Counted from the first letter of the stretch, positions 8,484 through 18,373 are shown. The stretch is 40,797 bases of DNA from Desulfobacteraceae bacterium (GCA_016844935.1 JAERTK010000221.1:1-40797), one strand, 5' to 3'. Notes: generated by a model from the sequence alone, not told the origin. Program-made: numbers and translations.

Positions 8484-8560
8484 TGGGGTGGGCGACGGGG
8501 CTTGAACCCGCGACCACTGAGACCACAACCCAGTGCTCTACCAGCTGAGCTACACCCACC
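8484..8560 (-). tRNA. tRNA-His (GTG)
   Basis: Complete cloverleaf on the minus strand. The acceptor arm GTGGGTG (with the extra G at -1, position 8560, the hallmark of tRNA-His) pairs with CGCCCAC. The D arm contains GCTC...GAGC, the anticodon loop TTGTGGT carries anticodon GTG, and the T loop is GGTTCAAGCC. The discriminator base is C73 and the CCA end is genomically encoded (8486-8484). Length with G-1 and CCA is 77 bases. Confidence 0.97.
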
Positions 8561-8568
8561 AGAATAAG

Positions 8569-8603
8569 TTGCAAAACATAACAACCGTTATTCGGTTTTG
8601 CAA
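8569..8603 (-). promoter_or_regulatory. tRNA-His promoter within an inverted repeat
   Basis: On the minus strand, TTGCAA (8603-8598) and TATGTT (8580-8575) are 17 bases apart, ending 14 bases before the tRNA 5' end. The same 35 bases form a near-palindrome: TTGCAAAAC/GTTTTGCAA outside and ATAAC/GTTAT inside, with a three-base bulge and an AACC loop. It may be a promoter, a binding site or both. Confidence 0.5.
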
Positions 8604-8669
8604 GAGAATTTATCCGGAAATTTTAATTTGCCGCTCAATCGCGGAAAATGAAGACATCGAAAGAAGTGT

Positions 8670-8698
8670 TTGACGGTCTCGGAAAACTTTCCTATATT
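8670..8698 (+). promoter_or_regulatory. sigma70-type promoter of selA operon
   Basis: TTGACG (8670-8675) and TATATT (8693-8698) with exactly 17 bases between them. The leader to the selA ATG at 8812 is about 107 bases and contains AAAGGAG as ribosome binding site at 8793-8799. Confidence 0.6.
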
Positions 8699-8811
8699 TA
8701 GCGCCGCGTGTGTATCGTTTGCGCGCATCCGATCAAAACCCGCTGTTCCTCATGGGCCATTACTCTGGAATTGGCGAACAGATTAACACAGACAAAGGAG
8801 TTAGACAACCC

Positions 8812-10254
8812 ATGTCAGACCCTCGGCAAGCGCTGTTCCGAAAAATTCCCTCAGTGGATCTGCTGCTGGCCCATCCGGAAATAGACGGGGCGCTCTCCAC
8901 CCAACCCAGGGGGCTCGTTATCCGGGCCATCCATGAAGTACTGGAGGCAGCCCGCAAGACCATTCAGATGGACAGGCCCGTTTCGGACGACGACCTTGAA
9001 GTGGATACCATTGCCAGGGATGTGATAACCCGGATTGCCGTGTTGTCCATGCCCAGTCTCAAAAATGTGGTCAATGCCTCCGGGGTGGTGGTCCACACCA
9101 ATCTCGGGCGGTCCCTTCTGGCCGACCGGGTCCTGGCCAAATTCGGCTCCCTCGCCGGCGGCTACAGCAACCTGGAGTATTCCCTCGATCAGGGACATCG
9201 CGGAAGCCGTTACACCCATGTGGAGTACCTGCTCCGGGAACTCACCGGCGCCGAGGCTGGCATGGTGGTCAACAACAACGCCGCCGCCGTCCTCCTTTCC
9301 CTGGAAACCCTTGCCAGAGGCAGGGAAGTTGTGGTCTCCCGGGGGCAACTGGTGGAGATCGGTGGCGCATTTCGCATTCCGGACGTCATGCGGAAAAGCG
9401 GGGCCAGAATGGTGGAAGTGGGCACCACCAACAAGACGCACCTGAAGGATTATGAGGCCGCCATCGGCCCGGACACCGCACTGCTTCTGAAGGTGCACAC
9501 CAGCAATTTTCAGATTGTGGGCTTTACGGAGGAAGTCCCCCTTTCAGAGCTGGTGAAACTGGGCCGGAAGCACGGCATCCCCGTCATGGACGACCTGGGA
9601 AGCGGTTGTCTGCTGGACTTTTCCCAGTATGGCATGATCCGGGAACCCACCGTTCAGGAAGCGTTGGACCAGGGGGTCGGGGTGGTCACTTTCAGCGGGG
9701 ATAAGCTTCTGGGCGGACCCCAGGCGGGCATTATTCTGGGCCAAAGCGATCTGGTGACGGCGATCCGGGAAAACCAGCTGAGCCGGGCACTCAGAATCGA
9801 CAAACTGACCCTGCTGGCCCTGGAAGAAACCCTGCGCATGTACCGGGACCCCCGGATGGCCGTAAAAGACATCCCCACTTTGCGGATGATCTGTTATTCT
9901 TATGAATCCCTTGTGGAAAGTGCGGAACGGCTGCACGCCCTGGTCCGGGACATGGACACCAAAAACTTCTCCGTTGAACAGACTGACGGCCACTCAAAAG
10001 TGGGCGGCGGCGCGTTGCCCTTACAAGAATTGAAGACCCGCCTGTTGTGTCTTATACCCGCGGGACTTTCTGCCCAGGGAATGGAAAAACGCCTCCGGCA
10101 CAACACCCCCCCCATCATTGCCAGAGTTGAAAAGGACAGGCTTATGCTGGATATGAGGACCATTCAGGAAAAGGAATTTCAAACGGTGGCACGCGCCATC
10201 AAAGCACTTGCCGAAGTTCAACCCCCGAAGGACAGACTCGAAAGGAACCCATGA
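8812..10254 (+). CDS. selA: L-seryl-tRNA(Sec) selenium transferase
   Basis: 480-residue SelA. This PLP enzyme converts seryl-tRNA(Sec) to selenocysteinyl-tRNA(Sec) with selenophosphate. The PLP Lys is in SGDKLLGGPQAG (about residue 298, matching the known Lys of E. coli SelA). Other family blocks are VVHTNLGRSLL, EYSLDQGHRGSRYTHVE and TTNKTHLKDYE. Although the frame opens upstream to 8710, the ATG at 8812 follows AAAGGAG and matches homologues (PRQALFRKIPSVD at the start). The stop at 10254 is three bases before gmhA. SelA shows the host uses selenocysteine, which supports the UGA-containing gene at 23955-24572. selB, selC and selD are not in the window. Confidence 0.97.
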   Translation: MSDPRQALFRKIPSVDLLLAHPEIDGALSTQPRGLVIRAIHEVLEAARKTIQMDRPVSDDDLEVDTIARDVITRIAVLSMPSLKNVVNASGVVVHTNLGRSLLADRVLAKFGSLAGGYSNLEYSLDQGHRGSRYTHVEYLLRELTGAEAGMVVNNNAAAVLLSLETLARGREVVVSRGQLVEIGGAFRIPDVMRKSGARMVEVGTTNKTHLKDYEAAIGPDTALLLKVHTSNFQIVGFTEEVPLSELVKLGRKHGIPVMDDLGSGCLLDFSQYGMIREPTVQEALDQGVGVVTFSGDKLLGGPQAGIILGQSDLVTAIRENQLSRALRIDKLTLLALEETLRMYRDPRMAVKDIPTLRMICYSYESLVESAERLHALVRDMDTKNFSVEQTDGHSKVGGGALPLQELKTRLLCLIPAGLSAQGMEKRLRHNTPPIIARVEKDRLMLDMRTIQEKEFQTVARAIKALAEVQPPKDRLERNP

Positions 10255-10257
10255 TCA

Positions 10258-10842
10258 ATGGAAGAAATCATTAAGAAAATTCTTTCAGATTCCCAATCGG
10301 TCGTTCAAACCTTTATGGATACCCATTCGGGCCATATCGTCACCCTTTCCGAGAAAATCGCATCGGCTTTCCTGAGGGATCAAAAACTGCTCATCTGCGG
10401 CAACGGAGGAAGCGCTGCAGATGCTCAGCACATGGCTGCGGAGTTCGTAAACCGCTTTCAACTTGAGCGCCCCCCCCTTCCGGCCATGGCTTTGACAACG
10501 GACACATCAGTGATTACCAGTATCGGGAACGATTACGCTTTTGAAGACATTTTTTCCAAACAGATAAAGGCCCTGGGAATTGAAGGGGACGTTTTGCTCG
10601 CCATCAGCACCAGCGGCAACTCGCAAAATGTCGTTTCCGCGGTCAAAGTCGCCCGAAAACAGGGGTTGTATACCGCCGCACTCCTCGGGAAAGACGGCGG
10701 GGAATTGAGCAAGATGGTGGACTTGCCCCTGGTCGTGACCTGCAATGTTACGGCCCGCACACAGGAAGCCCATATTCTGGCCGAGCATATGATCTGCCAT
10801 CTGGTGGACTACATTTTATTTCAAAAACATCTGGAAGAGTAA
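10258..10842 (+). CDS. gmhA: sedoheptulose-7-phosphate isomerase (GmhA-like, SIS domain)
   Basis: 194-residue SIS-domain protein. It isomerises sedoheptulose 7-phosphate to glycero-manno-heptose 7-phosphate, the first step of the heptose branch of LPS core synthesis. The phosphate loop is seen in CGNGGSAADAQHMAAEF (about residues 49-65), and STSGNSQNVVSAV gives the second. The conserved His in EAHILAEHMICHLV matches GmhA. It starts three bases after selA, probably in the same transcript. Other heptose genes are not adjacent. A related phosphosugar isomerase activity cannot be excluded. Confidence 0.9.
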   Translation: MEEIIKKILSDSQSVVQTFMDTHSGHIVTLSEKIASAFLRDQKLLICGNGGSAADAQHMAAEFVNRFQLERPPLPAMALTTDTSVITSIGNDYAFEDIFSKQIKALGIEGDVLLAISTSGNSQNVVSAVKVARKQGLYTAALLGKDGGELSKMVDLPLVVTCNVTARTQEAHILAEHMICHLVDYILFQKHLEE

Positions 10843-10893
10843 TAGCGACCGGGCTTTCAAAGCGCGTGACAGCCTTGGGAAACCGAATGACCC

Positions 10894-11856
10894 ATGACCA
10901 AAACCACACCCCTTTCATTTGATCACATCAAATCGTATCCTCTGAGAGAAAGAGACAGCAAAGTGGATACCCATGACTTTGCACGAACATGGTCATCCGG
11001 CAATACCATGGCCAAATGGCTGGAGAGCCTGCCCAACATTCTGGCGGCAAAAGATCTTCTGATGATTCGAGACCGCATGCTGGAAGCCTTTTTCGCACAG
11101 CGAAAGATCCTTCTGACCATGGGGGCGCATCCCATTAAGGTGGGACTCAACCCCGTTATTATTGATCTGATGGAGCGAGGGATTATCAGTGGGCTGGCCA
11201 TGAACGGTGCCTGCATTATCCACGATGCCGAGCTGGCCATGGCCGGAAAAACATCGGAGGACGTGGCGGCCGAAATCGGCAAGGGAACCTTCGGCATGGC
11301 CGAAGAAACCGGTCGTTATCTGAACCTGGCCATTGGAGAAGGCGCTGAAAAGGGGTCGGGCCTTGGCGAATCGGTGGGGAACATGCTGGTTAAAGAGAAG
11401 TTCCCTTTCAACCGTTACAGCCTTCTGGCGCGGGCCTTCGAACTGGATATCCCCGTGACCGTTCACGTGGCCATGGGGACGGATATCATCCATTTTCACC
11501 CCCTTGCAAACGGCGCGGACATGGGCAAAACGTCCCATCTGGATTTTCGCATTTTCTGCCGCCTCGTTTCAGAGCTTGATAAAGGGGTACTCATTAACCT
11601 GGGCTCGGCGGTGATTCTGCCAGAAGTCTTCCTGAAAGCCCTGAGTGTTGCCCGCAACCTGGGGCACAGGGTCACAGACATCACCACGGTGAACATGGAT
11701 TTCATTCGACAGTACCGCCCCATGACCAACGTGGTTCACCGGCCCACCCTGGACGGTGGAAAGGGGTTCAGTCTGGTGGGACATCATGAAATCATGATTC
11801 CCCTGCTGGCAGCGGCGGTGATCGAAGGGATAGAAGAGAATAAGGTAAAAGGATAA
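10894..11856 (+). CDS. deoxyhypusine synthase-like protein
   Basis: 320 residues. The fold pattern resembles deoxyhypusine synthase: ILLTMGAHPIKVGLNPVIID followed by NGACIIHDAELA corresponds to the NAD-binding part of archaeal/eukaryotic DHS, and DIPVTVHVAMGTDIIHFHP to its second half. Bacteria usually lack the eIF5A/hypusine pathway, and bacterial DHS-like proteins have other or unknown substrates such as polyamine conjugation. The DHS catalytic Lys cannot be placed with confidence from reading alone. It lies 51 bases after gmhA and 4 bases before the fmdB-like gene, in the same operon. The function is unassigned. Confidence 0.65.
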   Translation: MTKTTPLSFDHIKSYPLRERDSKVDTHDFARTWSSGNTMAKWLESLPNILAAKDLLMIRDRMLEAFFAQRKILLTMGAHPIKVGLNPVIIDLMERGIISGLAMNGACIIHDAELAMAGKTSEDVAAEIGKGTFGMAEETGRYLNLAIGEGAEKGSGLGESVGNMLVKEKFPFNRYSLLARAFELDIPVTVHVAMGTDIIHFHPLANGADMGKTSHLDFRIFCRLVSELDKGVLINLGSAVILPEVFLKALSVARNLGHRVTDITTVNMDFIRQYRPMTNVVHRPTLDGGKGFSLVGHHEIMIPLLAAAVIEGIEENKVKG

Positions 11857-11860
11857 AACA

Positions 11861-12100
11861 ATGCCCATATATGAATTTAAATGCAAAGATTGTGACGAGG
11901 AATTCGAAGCCCTTGTCTTTCGAAGTGACGAAACCGTGCCCTGCCCCGCCTGCAAAGGGGAAGATATCAAACGGTTGATGTCCGCCTGCGCCTACACAAC
12001 CGGCGGGGGTTCTGATGGGGGGGGCGCCTACAGCGCGCCTTCCGCCGGATCATCCAGCTGTGCGGGATGCGCCGGCACCAATTGCGCCAGTTGTCATTAG
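11861..12100 (+). CDS. FmdB-family zinc-ribbon regulatory protein
   Basis: 79 residues. It begins MPIYEFKCKDCDEEFE and has the second pair CPACKGED, giving the Cys4 zinc ribbon of the FmdB/CxxC_CxxC_SSSS family. A Gly/Ser-rich linker leads to an extra Cys cluster (SSSCAGCAGTNCASC) near the C-terminus, which could bind a second metal. The ATG is four bases after the DHS-like stop. The name FmdB comes from a proposed methanogen formamidase regulator; its role here is unknown. Confidence 0.85.
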   Translation: MPIYEFKCKDCDEEFEALVFRSDETVPCPACKGEDIKRLMSACAYTTGGGSDGGGAYSAPSAGSSSCAGCAGTNCASCH

Positions 12101-12141
12101 GAAGGTTTTAGCCGTTAGCAAGGGTTGATCCGGAGGGTATT

Positions 12142-12645
12142 TTGTTTAGAATCGGGTTCGGATATGACGTGCATGCTTTGGTAGAAGACCGAAAACTCAT
12201 CCTCGGCGGCGTGGAAATTCCCCACACAACCGGCTTGAAAGGGCATTCCGATGCGGATGTGCTCGTCCACGCCATTATGGACGCCGTTGTAGGAGCCCTG
12301 GGTCTGGGGGATATCGGCCGGCATTTTCCGGACACGGATCCAGCATACAAAAACATATCCAGCCTGTCCATGCTGGAAACCGTTGTGAATCTGGCCCATG
12401 AGGAAGGGTATGGGCTCAACAACCTGGACTGCACCCTGGTGGCCCAGGCACCCAGAATCGCTCCCTACCTGCCTGAAATAAAGCATAACCTGGCAAAAGC
12501 ACTGAAAGCAGCGGTAACCCGGATCAACGTTAAAGCCACCACCAGCGAAGGGCTTGGGTTCTGCGGAAAACGAGAGGGCATGGAAGCCTTTGCCGTTGTG
12601 ACCCTTTTGCAGAAGGAGAACGTAAGTGTCACTCAAACTATATAA
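12142..12645 (+). CDS. ispF: 2-C-methyl-D-erythritol 2,4-cyclodiphosphate synthase
   Basis: 167-residue IspF of the MEP isoprenoid pathway, forming the cyclic diphosphate from CDP-ME phosphate. The Zn ligands appear as GYDVHAL (Asp and His near residues 7-9) and HSDADVLVHAIMDA. The block GDIGRHFPDTDP is diagnostic, and INVKATTSEGLGFCGKREG near the C-terminus carries the ligand-binding loop. Translation begins with TTG at 12142, five bases after GGAGGG. This is an unusual start codon, but no other start preserves RIGFGYDVH. The 3' end overlaps cysS by 20 bases. Confidence 0.96.
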   Translation: MFRIGFGYDVHALVEDRKLILGGVEIPHTTGLKGHSDADVLVHAIMDAVVGALGLGDIGRHFPDTDPAYKNISSLSMLETVVNLAHEEGYGLNNLDCTLVAQAPRIAPYLPEIKHNLAKALKAAVTRINVKATTSEGLGFCGKREGMEAFAVVTLLQKENVSVTQTI

Positions 12646-14083
12646 CTCAGCTACTCGAAAAAAAGAAGTTTTCAGACCCATGGAGGATGGGAAAGTCGGG
12701 CTCTACGTATGCGGGGTCACGGTGTATGATCTCTGCCATATCGGGCATGCCCGCTCTACCATTGTATTTGATATTCTGGCCCGGTATTTTCGATCCAAGG
12801 GCTACGAAGTGACGTATGTCAGAAATTTCACGGACATCGACGATAAGATCATTCAACGGGCCAAACTGCTGGACAAAGAACCCAAAGCCCTGGCCCGGGA
12901 ATTCATCGATGCCTTTTATGAGGACATGGGCAGACTCGGCGTTTTAAACGCGGACGCGGAACCCCTGGCCACAGATCATATTGATGGCATGATCGAGATG
13001 ATAAAAACGCTCATGGATCGGGGTTACGCCTACAAGACGGAAGGGGGAGATGTTTATTTTTCGGTGGATTCCTACGAGGGGTATGGGGCACTTTCCGGAA
13101 GGAACCTGGAAGATATGCGTGCCGGCAGCCGTATTGCCGTGGATGACAAGAAAAGACACCCCATGGACTTCGTGCTCTGGAAAAGCGCCAAACCGGGTGA
13201 ACCCCAATGGCCAAGCCCCTGGGGACTGGGCCGACCGGGGTGGCACTTGGAATGTTCGGTCATGAGCAACCGGTACCTGGGTCCCACCTTTGATATTCAT
13301 GGTGGCGGACGGGATCTTCTGTTCCCCCATCACGAAAATGAACGGGCCCAGTCCATGTGCGCCAATGAGGGAGAATTCGCCCGCTATTGGGTCCACAACG
13401 GTTTTGTGACCGTTGAATCGGAAAAAATGTCCAAATCGTTGGGGAATTTTTTAACCATACGGGACGCTCTCGAAATATACCATCCCGAGGTGCTCAGGCT
13501 TTTTCTGCTGTCCAAACAATACCGAAGCCCCTTAGATTTCTCTAAAAAGGATGTGGAAGGTCTCCAGACCGGGCTGGTGCGCATTTATCGAACCCTTCAA
13601 CGACTGAATGACCTCCTGGGATCGGATGATCAGGGAAATGCCTCAGCCGACAGTGTTTCAAATGATTCGGATGAATTTTTTGAAAAATTCACTGAACTGA
13701 TGGACGACGACCTGAACACCGCCGGCGCCTTGGGCCTGATCTTTGAGAAGGTCCGGGAGATGAACCGGCTCATGGATCCTGAAAACGACAAACCCATTTC
13801 CCGGGGCACTTTGACCCGGCTGAAAGAAGATCGCTCCCAGCTTCTGCGGGCGGGCGCCATTCTGGGGCTGTTTCAAGAAGACCCTGCGGGTTTTTTTGAA
13901 CAACTGGCGGGACCTTCAACGACAGTGGATACGGAAAAAATTGAAGCCCTGCTGGAAAAACGTTCCCAGGCCCGGACCGCCAAGGACTGGGCTGCCTCCG
14001 ATGCCATTCGCGACCAGCTCAAAGAAATGGGCGTCGTCCTGGAGGACAGCCCCCAGGGAACCACCTGGAGACTGGATGTTTAA
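12626..14083 (+). CDS. cysS: cysteinyl-tRNA synthetase
   Basis: 485-residue class I synthetase, charging tRNA(Cys). The HIGH motif is HIGHARS (about residues 37-43) and KMSKSLGN follows at residues 267-274. The zinc ligands are present in [17 protein letters not shown] and FPHHENE. The GTG start at 12626 overlaps ispF and is preceded by GAAGGAG within ispF. The 3' end overlaps uvrB by 8 bases, so ispF, cysS and uvrB are cotranscribed. Confidence 0.97.
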   Translation: MSLKLYNSATRKKEVFRPMEDGKVGLYVCGVTVYDLCHIGHARSTIVFDILARYFRSKGYEVTYVRNFTDIDDKIIQRAKLLDKEPKALAREFIDAFYEDMGRLGVLNADAEPLATDHIDGMIEMIKTLMDRGYAYKTEGGDVYFSVDSYEGYGALSGRNLEDMRAGSRIAVDDKKRHPMDFVLWKSAKPGEPQWPSPWGLGRPGWHLECSVMSNRYLGPTFDIHGGGRDLLFPHHENERAQSMCANEGEFARYWVHNGFVTVESEKMSKSLGNFLTIRDALEIYHPEVLRLFLLSKQYRSPLDFSKKDVEGLQTGLVRIYRTLQRLNDLLGSDDQGNASADSVSNDSDEFFEKFTELMDDDLNTAGALGLIFEKVREMNRLMDPENDKPISRGTLTRLKEDRSQLLRAGAILGLFQEDPAGFFEQLAGPSTTVDTEKIEALLEKRSQARTAKDWAASDAIRDQLKEMGVVLEDSPQGTTWRLDV

Positions 14084-16067
14084 ACTCCGGAGCGATTTCT
14101 CTCCCCAGGGGGATCAGCCCCAGGCCATTGACGATCTGGTGGAAGGCATTGAGCAGGGATTGAGACATCAGGTGCTCCTGGGCGTAACCGGATCGGGAAA
14201 AACCTTCACCATGGCCCACGCCATTCAAAAGACCGGGAAAACCACCCTGGTCATCGCCCCCAACAAAACCCTGGCCGCCCAACTGTACAGCGAATTCAAC
14301 AGCTTGTTTCCTGAAAACGCGGTCCACTATTTTGTCAGTTATTACGATTACTACCAGCCGGAAGCCTATATTCCCCAGTCCGACACTTACATCCAGAAAG
14401 ATTCCCACATCAACGACCAGATTGATAAAATGCGTCATGCCGCCACACGGGCACTGCTGGACCGGGACGATGTGATCATTGTGGCGAGCGTCTCCTGCAT
14501 TTACGGACTGGGGTCGCCTGAAACCTACTACGACATGCTTCTTTATCTTGAAACGGGAAGCACCATCTCAAGGGAAGACGCCGTCAAGAAGCTGGTGGAG
14601 ATCCAGTATGAGCGCGGCGACATGGATTTCTACCGGGGGCGTTTCCGGGTGCGGGGGGACGTGCTGGATATTTATCCGGTCCATGAAGAAGACCGGGCCG
14701 TGCGCATCCATTTCTTCGGAGACGAGGTGGAGGCCATTCAGGAAATCGACCCATTGACCGGGAAAGCCTTAAACGGGCTCAGCCGCATCGCCGTTTACCC
14801 GGCCACCCACTATGTCACCACCACGGACATACGAGACCGGGCCGTGGGGCAGATCAAAGCAGAGTTGACCCGGCACCTGGGGTACCTGCAAGAGGAGGAG
14901 AAACTCCTGGAGTCCCAGCGCCTGGAAGAACGCACCCGTTTTGACCTGGAGATGATGGCGGAACTGGGATACTGTCACGGCATTGAAAACTACTCCCGCC
15001 ACCTGACGGGCCGGTCCCCCGGAGAACCGCCCCCCACTCTTCTGGACTATTTCCCGGGGGATTTCCTGCTGTTCATTGATGAAAGCCACATTACCATTCC
15101 CCAGCTTAACGGCATGTACCGGGGGGACCGGTCCCGCAAGGAAACCCTGGTGAGGTACGGTTTCAGACTTCCATCGGCTCTTGACAATCGCCCCCTTCGT
15201 TTCGAAGAATTCCAATCACGGGTGAATCAGGTGGTTTATGTGTCGGCCACCCCCGGCCCCTACGAACTGGATCGCACCGAGTCCACCGTGGAACAGATCA
15301 TCCGGCCCACAGGCCTGGTGGACCCGGAAATCGAGGTACGGCCGGCCGTAAACCAGGTGGACGACCTGCTGGAATGGATCCGGGACCGGGTGGCCCGGAA
15401 TGAACGGGTCCTGGTCACCACCCTCACCAAACGCATGGCCGAGGACCTCACGGAATATTATGCGGAGCTGGACGTTCGGGTCCGTTACATGCATTCGGAT
15501 ATCAAAACCCTGGAACGGATCGACATCATCCGGGACCTGCGCATGGGAATTTTTGACGTGCTGGTGGGGATCAATCTCCTTCGGGAAGGGCTCGATATTC
15601 CGGAGGTATCCCTGGTGGCCATACTGGATGCGGACAAGGAAGGGTTCCTGAGATCCGAAAGATCCCTCATCCAGACCTGCGGCCGCGCATCCCGGAACGT
15701 GAACGGGCGTGTGATCCTCTATGCCGACCGCATCACCGGGTCCATGAAACGGGCCATGGATGAGAGCAGCCGGCGGCGGCAGCTTCAATTGCACTACAAC
15801 CGCGAGCACGACCTCACACCCGAGACCATCCGCAAGGAAATCGACAACATCCTGGGATCGCCCTATGAAGCGGATTACGTGACCATCCCAATGGCCGAAG
15901 AAGAAGAGGCGCCCTACTTTACACCGGACCAGATGGAAGAGGTCATTGAAGCGTTAAAGGGCAAGATGAATAAGGCGGCGAAAAACCTGGCCTTTGAGGA
16001 AGCCGCCGCATTTCGCGATCGCATCAGAGAACTGGAACGGCAGGAGCTGGAACTGCTGGAGGGATAA
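14076..16067 (+). CDS. uvrB: excinuclease ABC subunit B
   Basis: 663-residue UvrB, the damage-verifying helicase-like subunit of nucleotide excision repair. The Walker A motif is GVTGSGKT (residues 36-43). The [12 protein letters not shown] beta-hairpin lies at about 90-100, helicase motifs include DESH and the ATPase motif [14 protein letters not shown], and the UVR motif ([10 protein letters not shown] type) is at the C-terminal end. The frame is open upstream to 13896, but the ATG at 14076 inside cysS matches the family start [12 protein letters not shown]. The stop shares one base with the ATG of rlmB. Confidence 0.98.
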   Translation: MFKLRSDFSPQGDQPQAIDDLVEGIEQGLRHQVLLGVTGSGKTFTMAHAIQKTGKTTLVIAPNKTLAAQLYSEFNSLFPENAVHYFVSYYDYYQPEAYIPQSDTYIQKDSHINDQIDKMRHAATRALLDRDDVIIVASVSCIYGLGSPETYYDMLLYLETGSTISREDAVKKLVEIQYERGDMDFYRGRFRVRGDVLDIYPVHEEDRAVRIHFFGDEVEAIQEIDPLTGKALNGLSRIAVYPATHYVTTTDIRDRAVGQIKAELTRHLGYLQEEEKLLESQRLEERTRFDLEMMAELGYCHGIENYSRHLTGRSPGEPPPTLLDYFPGDFLLFIDESHITIPQLNGMYRGDRSRKETLVRYGFRLPSALDNRPLRFEEFQSRVNQVVYVSATPGPYELDRTESTVEQIIRPTGLVDPEIEVRPAVNQVDDLLEWIRDRVARNERVLVTTLTKRMAEDLTEYYAELDVRVRYMHSDIKTLERIDIIRDLRMGIFDVLVGINLLREGLDIPEVSLVAILDADKEGFLRSERSLIQTCGRASRNVNGRVILYADRITGSMKRAMDESSRRRQLQLHYNREHDLTPETIRKEIDNILGSPYEADYVTIPMAEEEEAPYFTPDQMEEVIEALKGKMNKAAKNLAFEEAAAFRDRIRELERQELELLEG

Positions 16068-16894
16068 TGGCCGGATCAACCGGTAAACGCGGAAAAAACG
16101 TCCCACACAAGCCTCGGAAACCGCGAGGAGAAACAGAGCGTCAGGATCACGACCGCCTGATTCCAGGATTTCACGCGGTCAGGGAAACCCTTAATCAGCC
16201 CAAAAACACCCTGCGGGAAATCTGGATCGCCGAGGGAAAACAATCTGTTCGAACGGAAGAAATTCTCAGGGTTGCCCAATCAAAAAACATCCCCGTTTAC
16301 TTTAAAAAAAAATCGGAACTATACGACATTTTTAAAAATATCTCACACCAGGGCGTGGTGGGGATCACGCAACCCTTCGCCTATTCCGACCTGCAGCAGG
16401 TACTGCGCCGTTCCCTTCAAAATGGCGCTTCAGCCCTTCTCCTGGCGGCGGACCACATCACCGACCCGGGGAACCTGGGGGCGCTCATCCGAACCGCGGC
16501 CTTTTTCGGTGCCCACGGTCTCATCCTGCCCAGGGACCGGTCCGCCGGCGTCACCGCCGCCACCATGAAACGCGCGTCGGGAACACACCATCAACTTCCC
16601 ATCGCCCGGGTCACCAACCTGGGCCGGACGCTGGACGAACTGTCCAAAAAGGGCTTCTGGATCATCGGAGCCGCCGGCGAAGCGGATTCATCCATTTATG
16701 ATTTTGACTGGGACCGCCCGGTGGTCCTGGTCCTCGGGGGTGAACAAAAAGGGATCAGCCCCTCCATCCGAAAGCGATGCCACCAGCTGGTGGGCATCCC
16801 GTCCCCCGGGCGTGTGGAATCCCTCAACCTATCCGTTGCCGGGGGCACCATCCTGTCCGAGATATGCCGGCAGAGAAATTTTAGAAAAGTGTAA
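16067..16894 (+). CDS. rlmB: 23S rRNA (guanosine-2'-O-)-methyltransferase RlmB-like (SPOUT/TrmH)
   Basis: 275 residues. The N-terminal RNA-binding (L30e-like) part contains IPGFHAVRETL. The SPOUT trefoil knot domain follows, with ITDPGNLGALIRTAAFFG (motif 1 with Asn-Leu-Gly and Arg), LVLGGEQKGISP (motif 2) and SLNLSVAGGTILSEI (motif 3 and SAM loop). E. coli RlmB methylates G2251 of 23S rRNA; a paralogous rRNA or tRNA 2'-O-methyltransferase is possible. It begins with an overlap to uvrB. Confidence 0.92.
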   Translation: MAGSTGKRGKNVPHKPRKPRGETERQDHDRLIPGFHAVRETLNQPKNTLREIWIAEGKQSVRTEEILRVAQSKNIPVYFKKKSELYDIFKNISHQGVVGITQPFAYSDLQQVLRRSLQNGASALLLAADHITDPGNLGALIRTAAFFGAHGLILPRDRSAGVTAATMKRASGTHHQLPIARVTNLGRTLDELSKKGFWIIGAAGEADSSIYDFDWDRPVVLVLGGEQKGISPSIRKRCHQLVGIPSPGRVESLNLSVAGGTILSEICRQRNFRKV

Positions 16895-16913
16895 CCCGGG
16901 AAAGGGGATTACC

Positions 16914-18158
16914 ATGATGAAGAAAAAAGCCTCCATCGCGGTTTTGGGAACCTTTGATTCCAAAGGGGAAGAGCATCAGTTTCTAGAGACCCGGATTCAG
17001 GAAAGGGGTTGCCAGGCCATGACCATCAACGTGGGGACCGGACGACCTCCGTCCCGCCCCGTGGATGTGGATTTTTACGGGGAACTAAAGGATGAGGAAA
17101 ATAATCTTTCCAGGGACCAGGCCATCGCCGAAGTCATATCCCGGGCCAAGACCCGGGTCCGGCGGCTCCATGCAAATGGCGAAATTTCAGCCATTATTTC
17201 CGCGGGAGGCGGGACCGGGACCCACATCTGCACCAGTATCATGCGCGTACTTCCCCTGGGGATCCCCAAAGTCATGGTCTCCACCGTGGCCTCACGGGAT
17301 ATGTCGGAAGTGGTGGGCACAAAAGACATCACCATGATGCACAGCGTATCGGATATCCTGGGCATCAACAGCGTCACCGGCCGAATCCTGGACAACGCGG
17401 CCGGCGCCGTCTGCGGCATGGTGAGCGACCGGTGGCAGGCCGGTTCCGCGAAGAAACGCGTGGCCCTCAGCTTTTTCGGGTTCATCACCCGCGCTGCCGA
17501 AAACGTCAGGGAACGGCTGGAAAACCTGGGATACGAGGTAATCCCCTTCCACGCCAACGGAACCGGCGGCATGGCCATGATGGAACTGGCCGGCGAAGGG
17601 TATTTTGACGGTATCCTGGATCTGGCCACCCACGAACTGGCCGACGCGCTCATGGACGGGTATTGCGGCGCCATCGGGGAAAACAGGTTCGAACCGGTTC
17701 CGGGGCCACCCGTGCCGCGCCTCACGGTGCCCGGGGGCATGGACTGTATCGTGCTGGAATTTACGCGGGACAGTATCCCGCGGCCATTCCGCGACCGTCA
17801 GATATTCTTCTACGATTTCCGTTCCGCCATCCGCGTCAATGCCGCAGAATCCCGGCTGCTGGCCGCTCAGCTGTCGGAAAAACTCAACATGGACCCCGGA
17901 AACGTTCGGGTCCTCATACCGCTTAGAGGGATGTCCGAGGCCGATGAGGAAAACGCACCCCTCCATAACCCCGCCGCCGGGCAGGCGTTCATAAACGCGT
18001 TCAGGGGCGGCCTCGCCTCGGGGATAGACGTTGAAACGGCCAACCTGCATATTAACGACCCGTTGTTCGCGGGACGGGCCGCCTCGGTAATGGACGAAAT
18101 GATCAAAGCCGCCGAAAGGACCCCGCCCCCGCGTGGCGACGTAAAAGCGGCTGCGTGA
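16914..18158 (+). CDS. UPF0261 / Tm-1-like ATP-binding domain protein
   Basis: 414 residues. It starts KKASIAVLGTFDSKGEE, as the UPF0261/Tm-1-like family does. Gly-rich blocks follow: SAGGGTGTHICTSIM, and SRDMSEVVGTKDITMM in the centre. Plant Tm-1 binds tobamovirus replication proteins, and the bacterial homologues are ATP-binding proteins of unknown role often beside phosphoenolpyruvate-like enzymes; no partner is seen here. The ATG at 16914 follows AAAGGGG. The upstream frame to 16698 is an accidental overlap with rlmB. It is the last gene of the selA to UPF0261 run and converges with the MscS relic. Confidence 0.85.
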   Translation: MMKKKASIAVLGTFDSKGEEHQFLETRIQERGCQAMTINVGTGRPPSRPVDVDFYGELKDEENNLSRDQAIAEVISRAKTRVRRLHANGEISAIISAGGGTGTHICTSIMRVLPLGIPKVMVSTVASRDMSEVVGTKDITMMHSVSDILGINSVTGRILDNAAGAVCGMVSDRWQAGSAKKRVALSFFGFITRAAENVRERLENLGYEVIPFHANGTGGMAMMELAGEGYFDGILDLATHELADALMDGYCGAIGENRFEPVPGPPVPRLTVPGGMDCIVLEFTRDSIPRPFRDRQIFFYDFRSAIRVNAAESRLLAAQLSEKLNMDPGNVRVLIPLRGMSEADEENAPLHNPAAGQAFINAFRGGLASGIDVETANLHINDPLFAGRAASVMDEMIKAAERTPPPRGDVKAAA

Positions 18159-18356
18159 TCACTGTCCCGACGGTCCTTCGGAAATTTCATGGACCCCGCG
18201 GTCCGGTCTTTCATCGATCTCCAGGCGGGGCGACGTCATTTTGATACCCTCCTTGTCAAACCGGACCATAATCTTCTCGTTGAGACCCCAACCTTCCCGA
18301 CTGGGAAACGTCATCGCCCTCACCGAGACTGACACTTTTATGACAATCGGAAGCAC
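18159..18356 (-). pseudogene. relic of an MscS C-terminus
   Basis: A 65-residue frame whose middle reads WGLNEKIMVRFDKEGIKMTS followed by PRLEID, almost the same as the C-terminal end of the intact mscS at 19080-19895 (WGLNEKIMARFDEEGITMAS, then PRLDIN). The channel pore and all upstream parts are missing, and the preceding residues (VSVSVRAMTFPSREG) resemble a shortened version of the intact gene's C-terminal cap. It is a decayed tandem copy or the remains of a second mscS. Confidence 0.75.
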
Positions 18357-18373
18357 GGCGCCTGGCCATATTG

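Noticed and set aside
13896..14075. Extension of uvrB
   Set aside because: Overlaps cysS; the true UvrB start is at 14076.
16698..16913. N-terminal extension of the UPF0261 gene
   Set aside because: Overlaps rlmB out of frame. The ATG at 16914 has AAAGGGG and family match.
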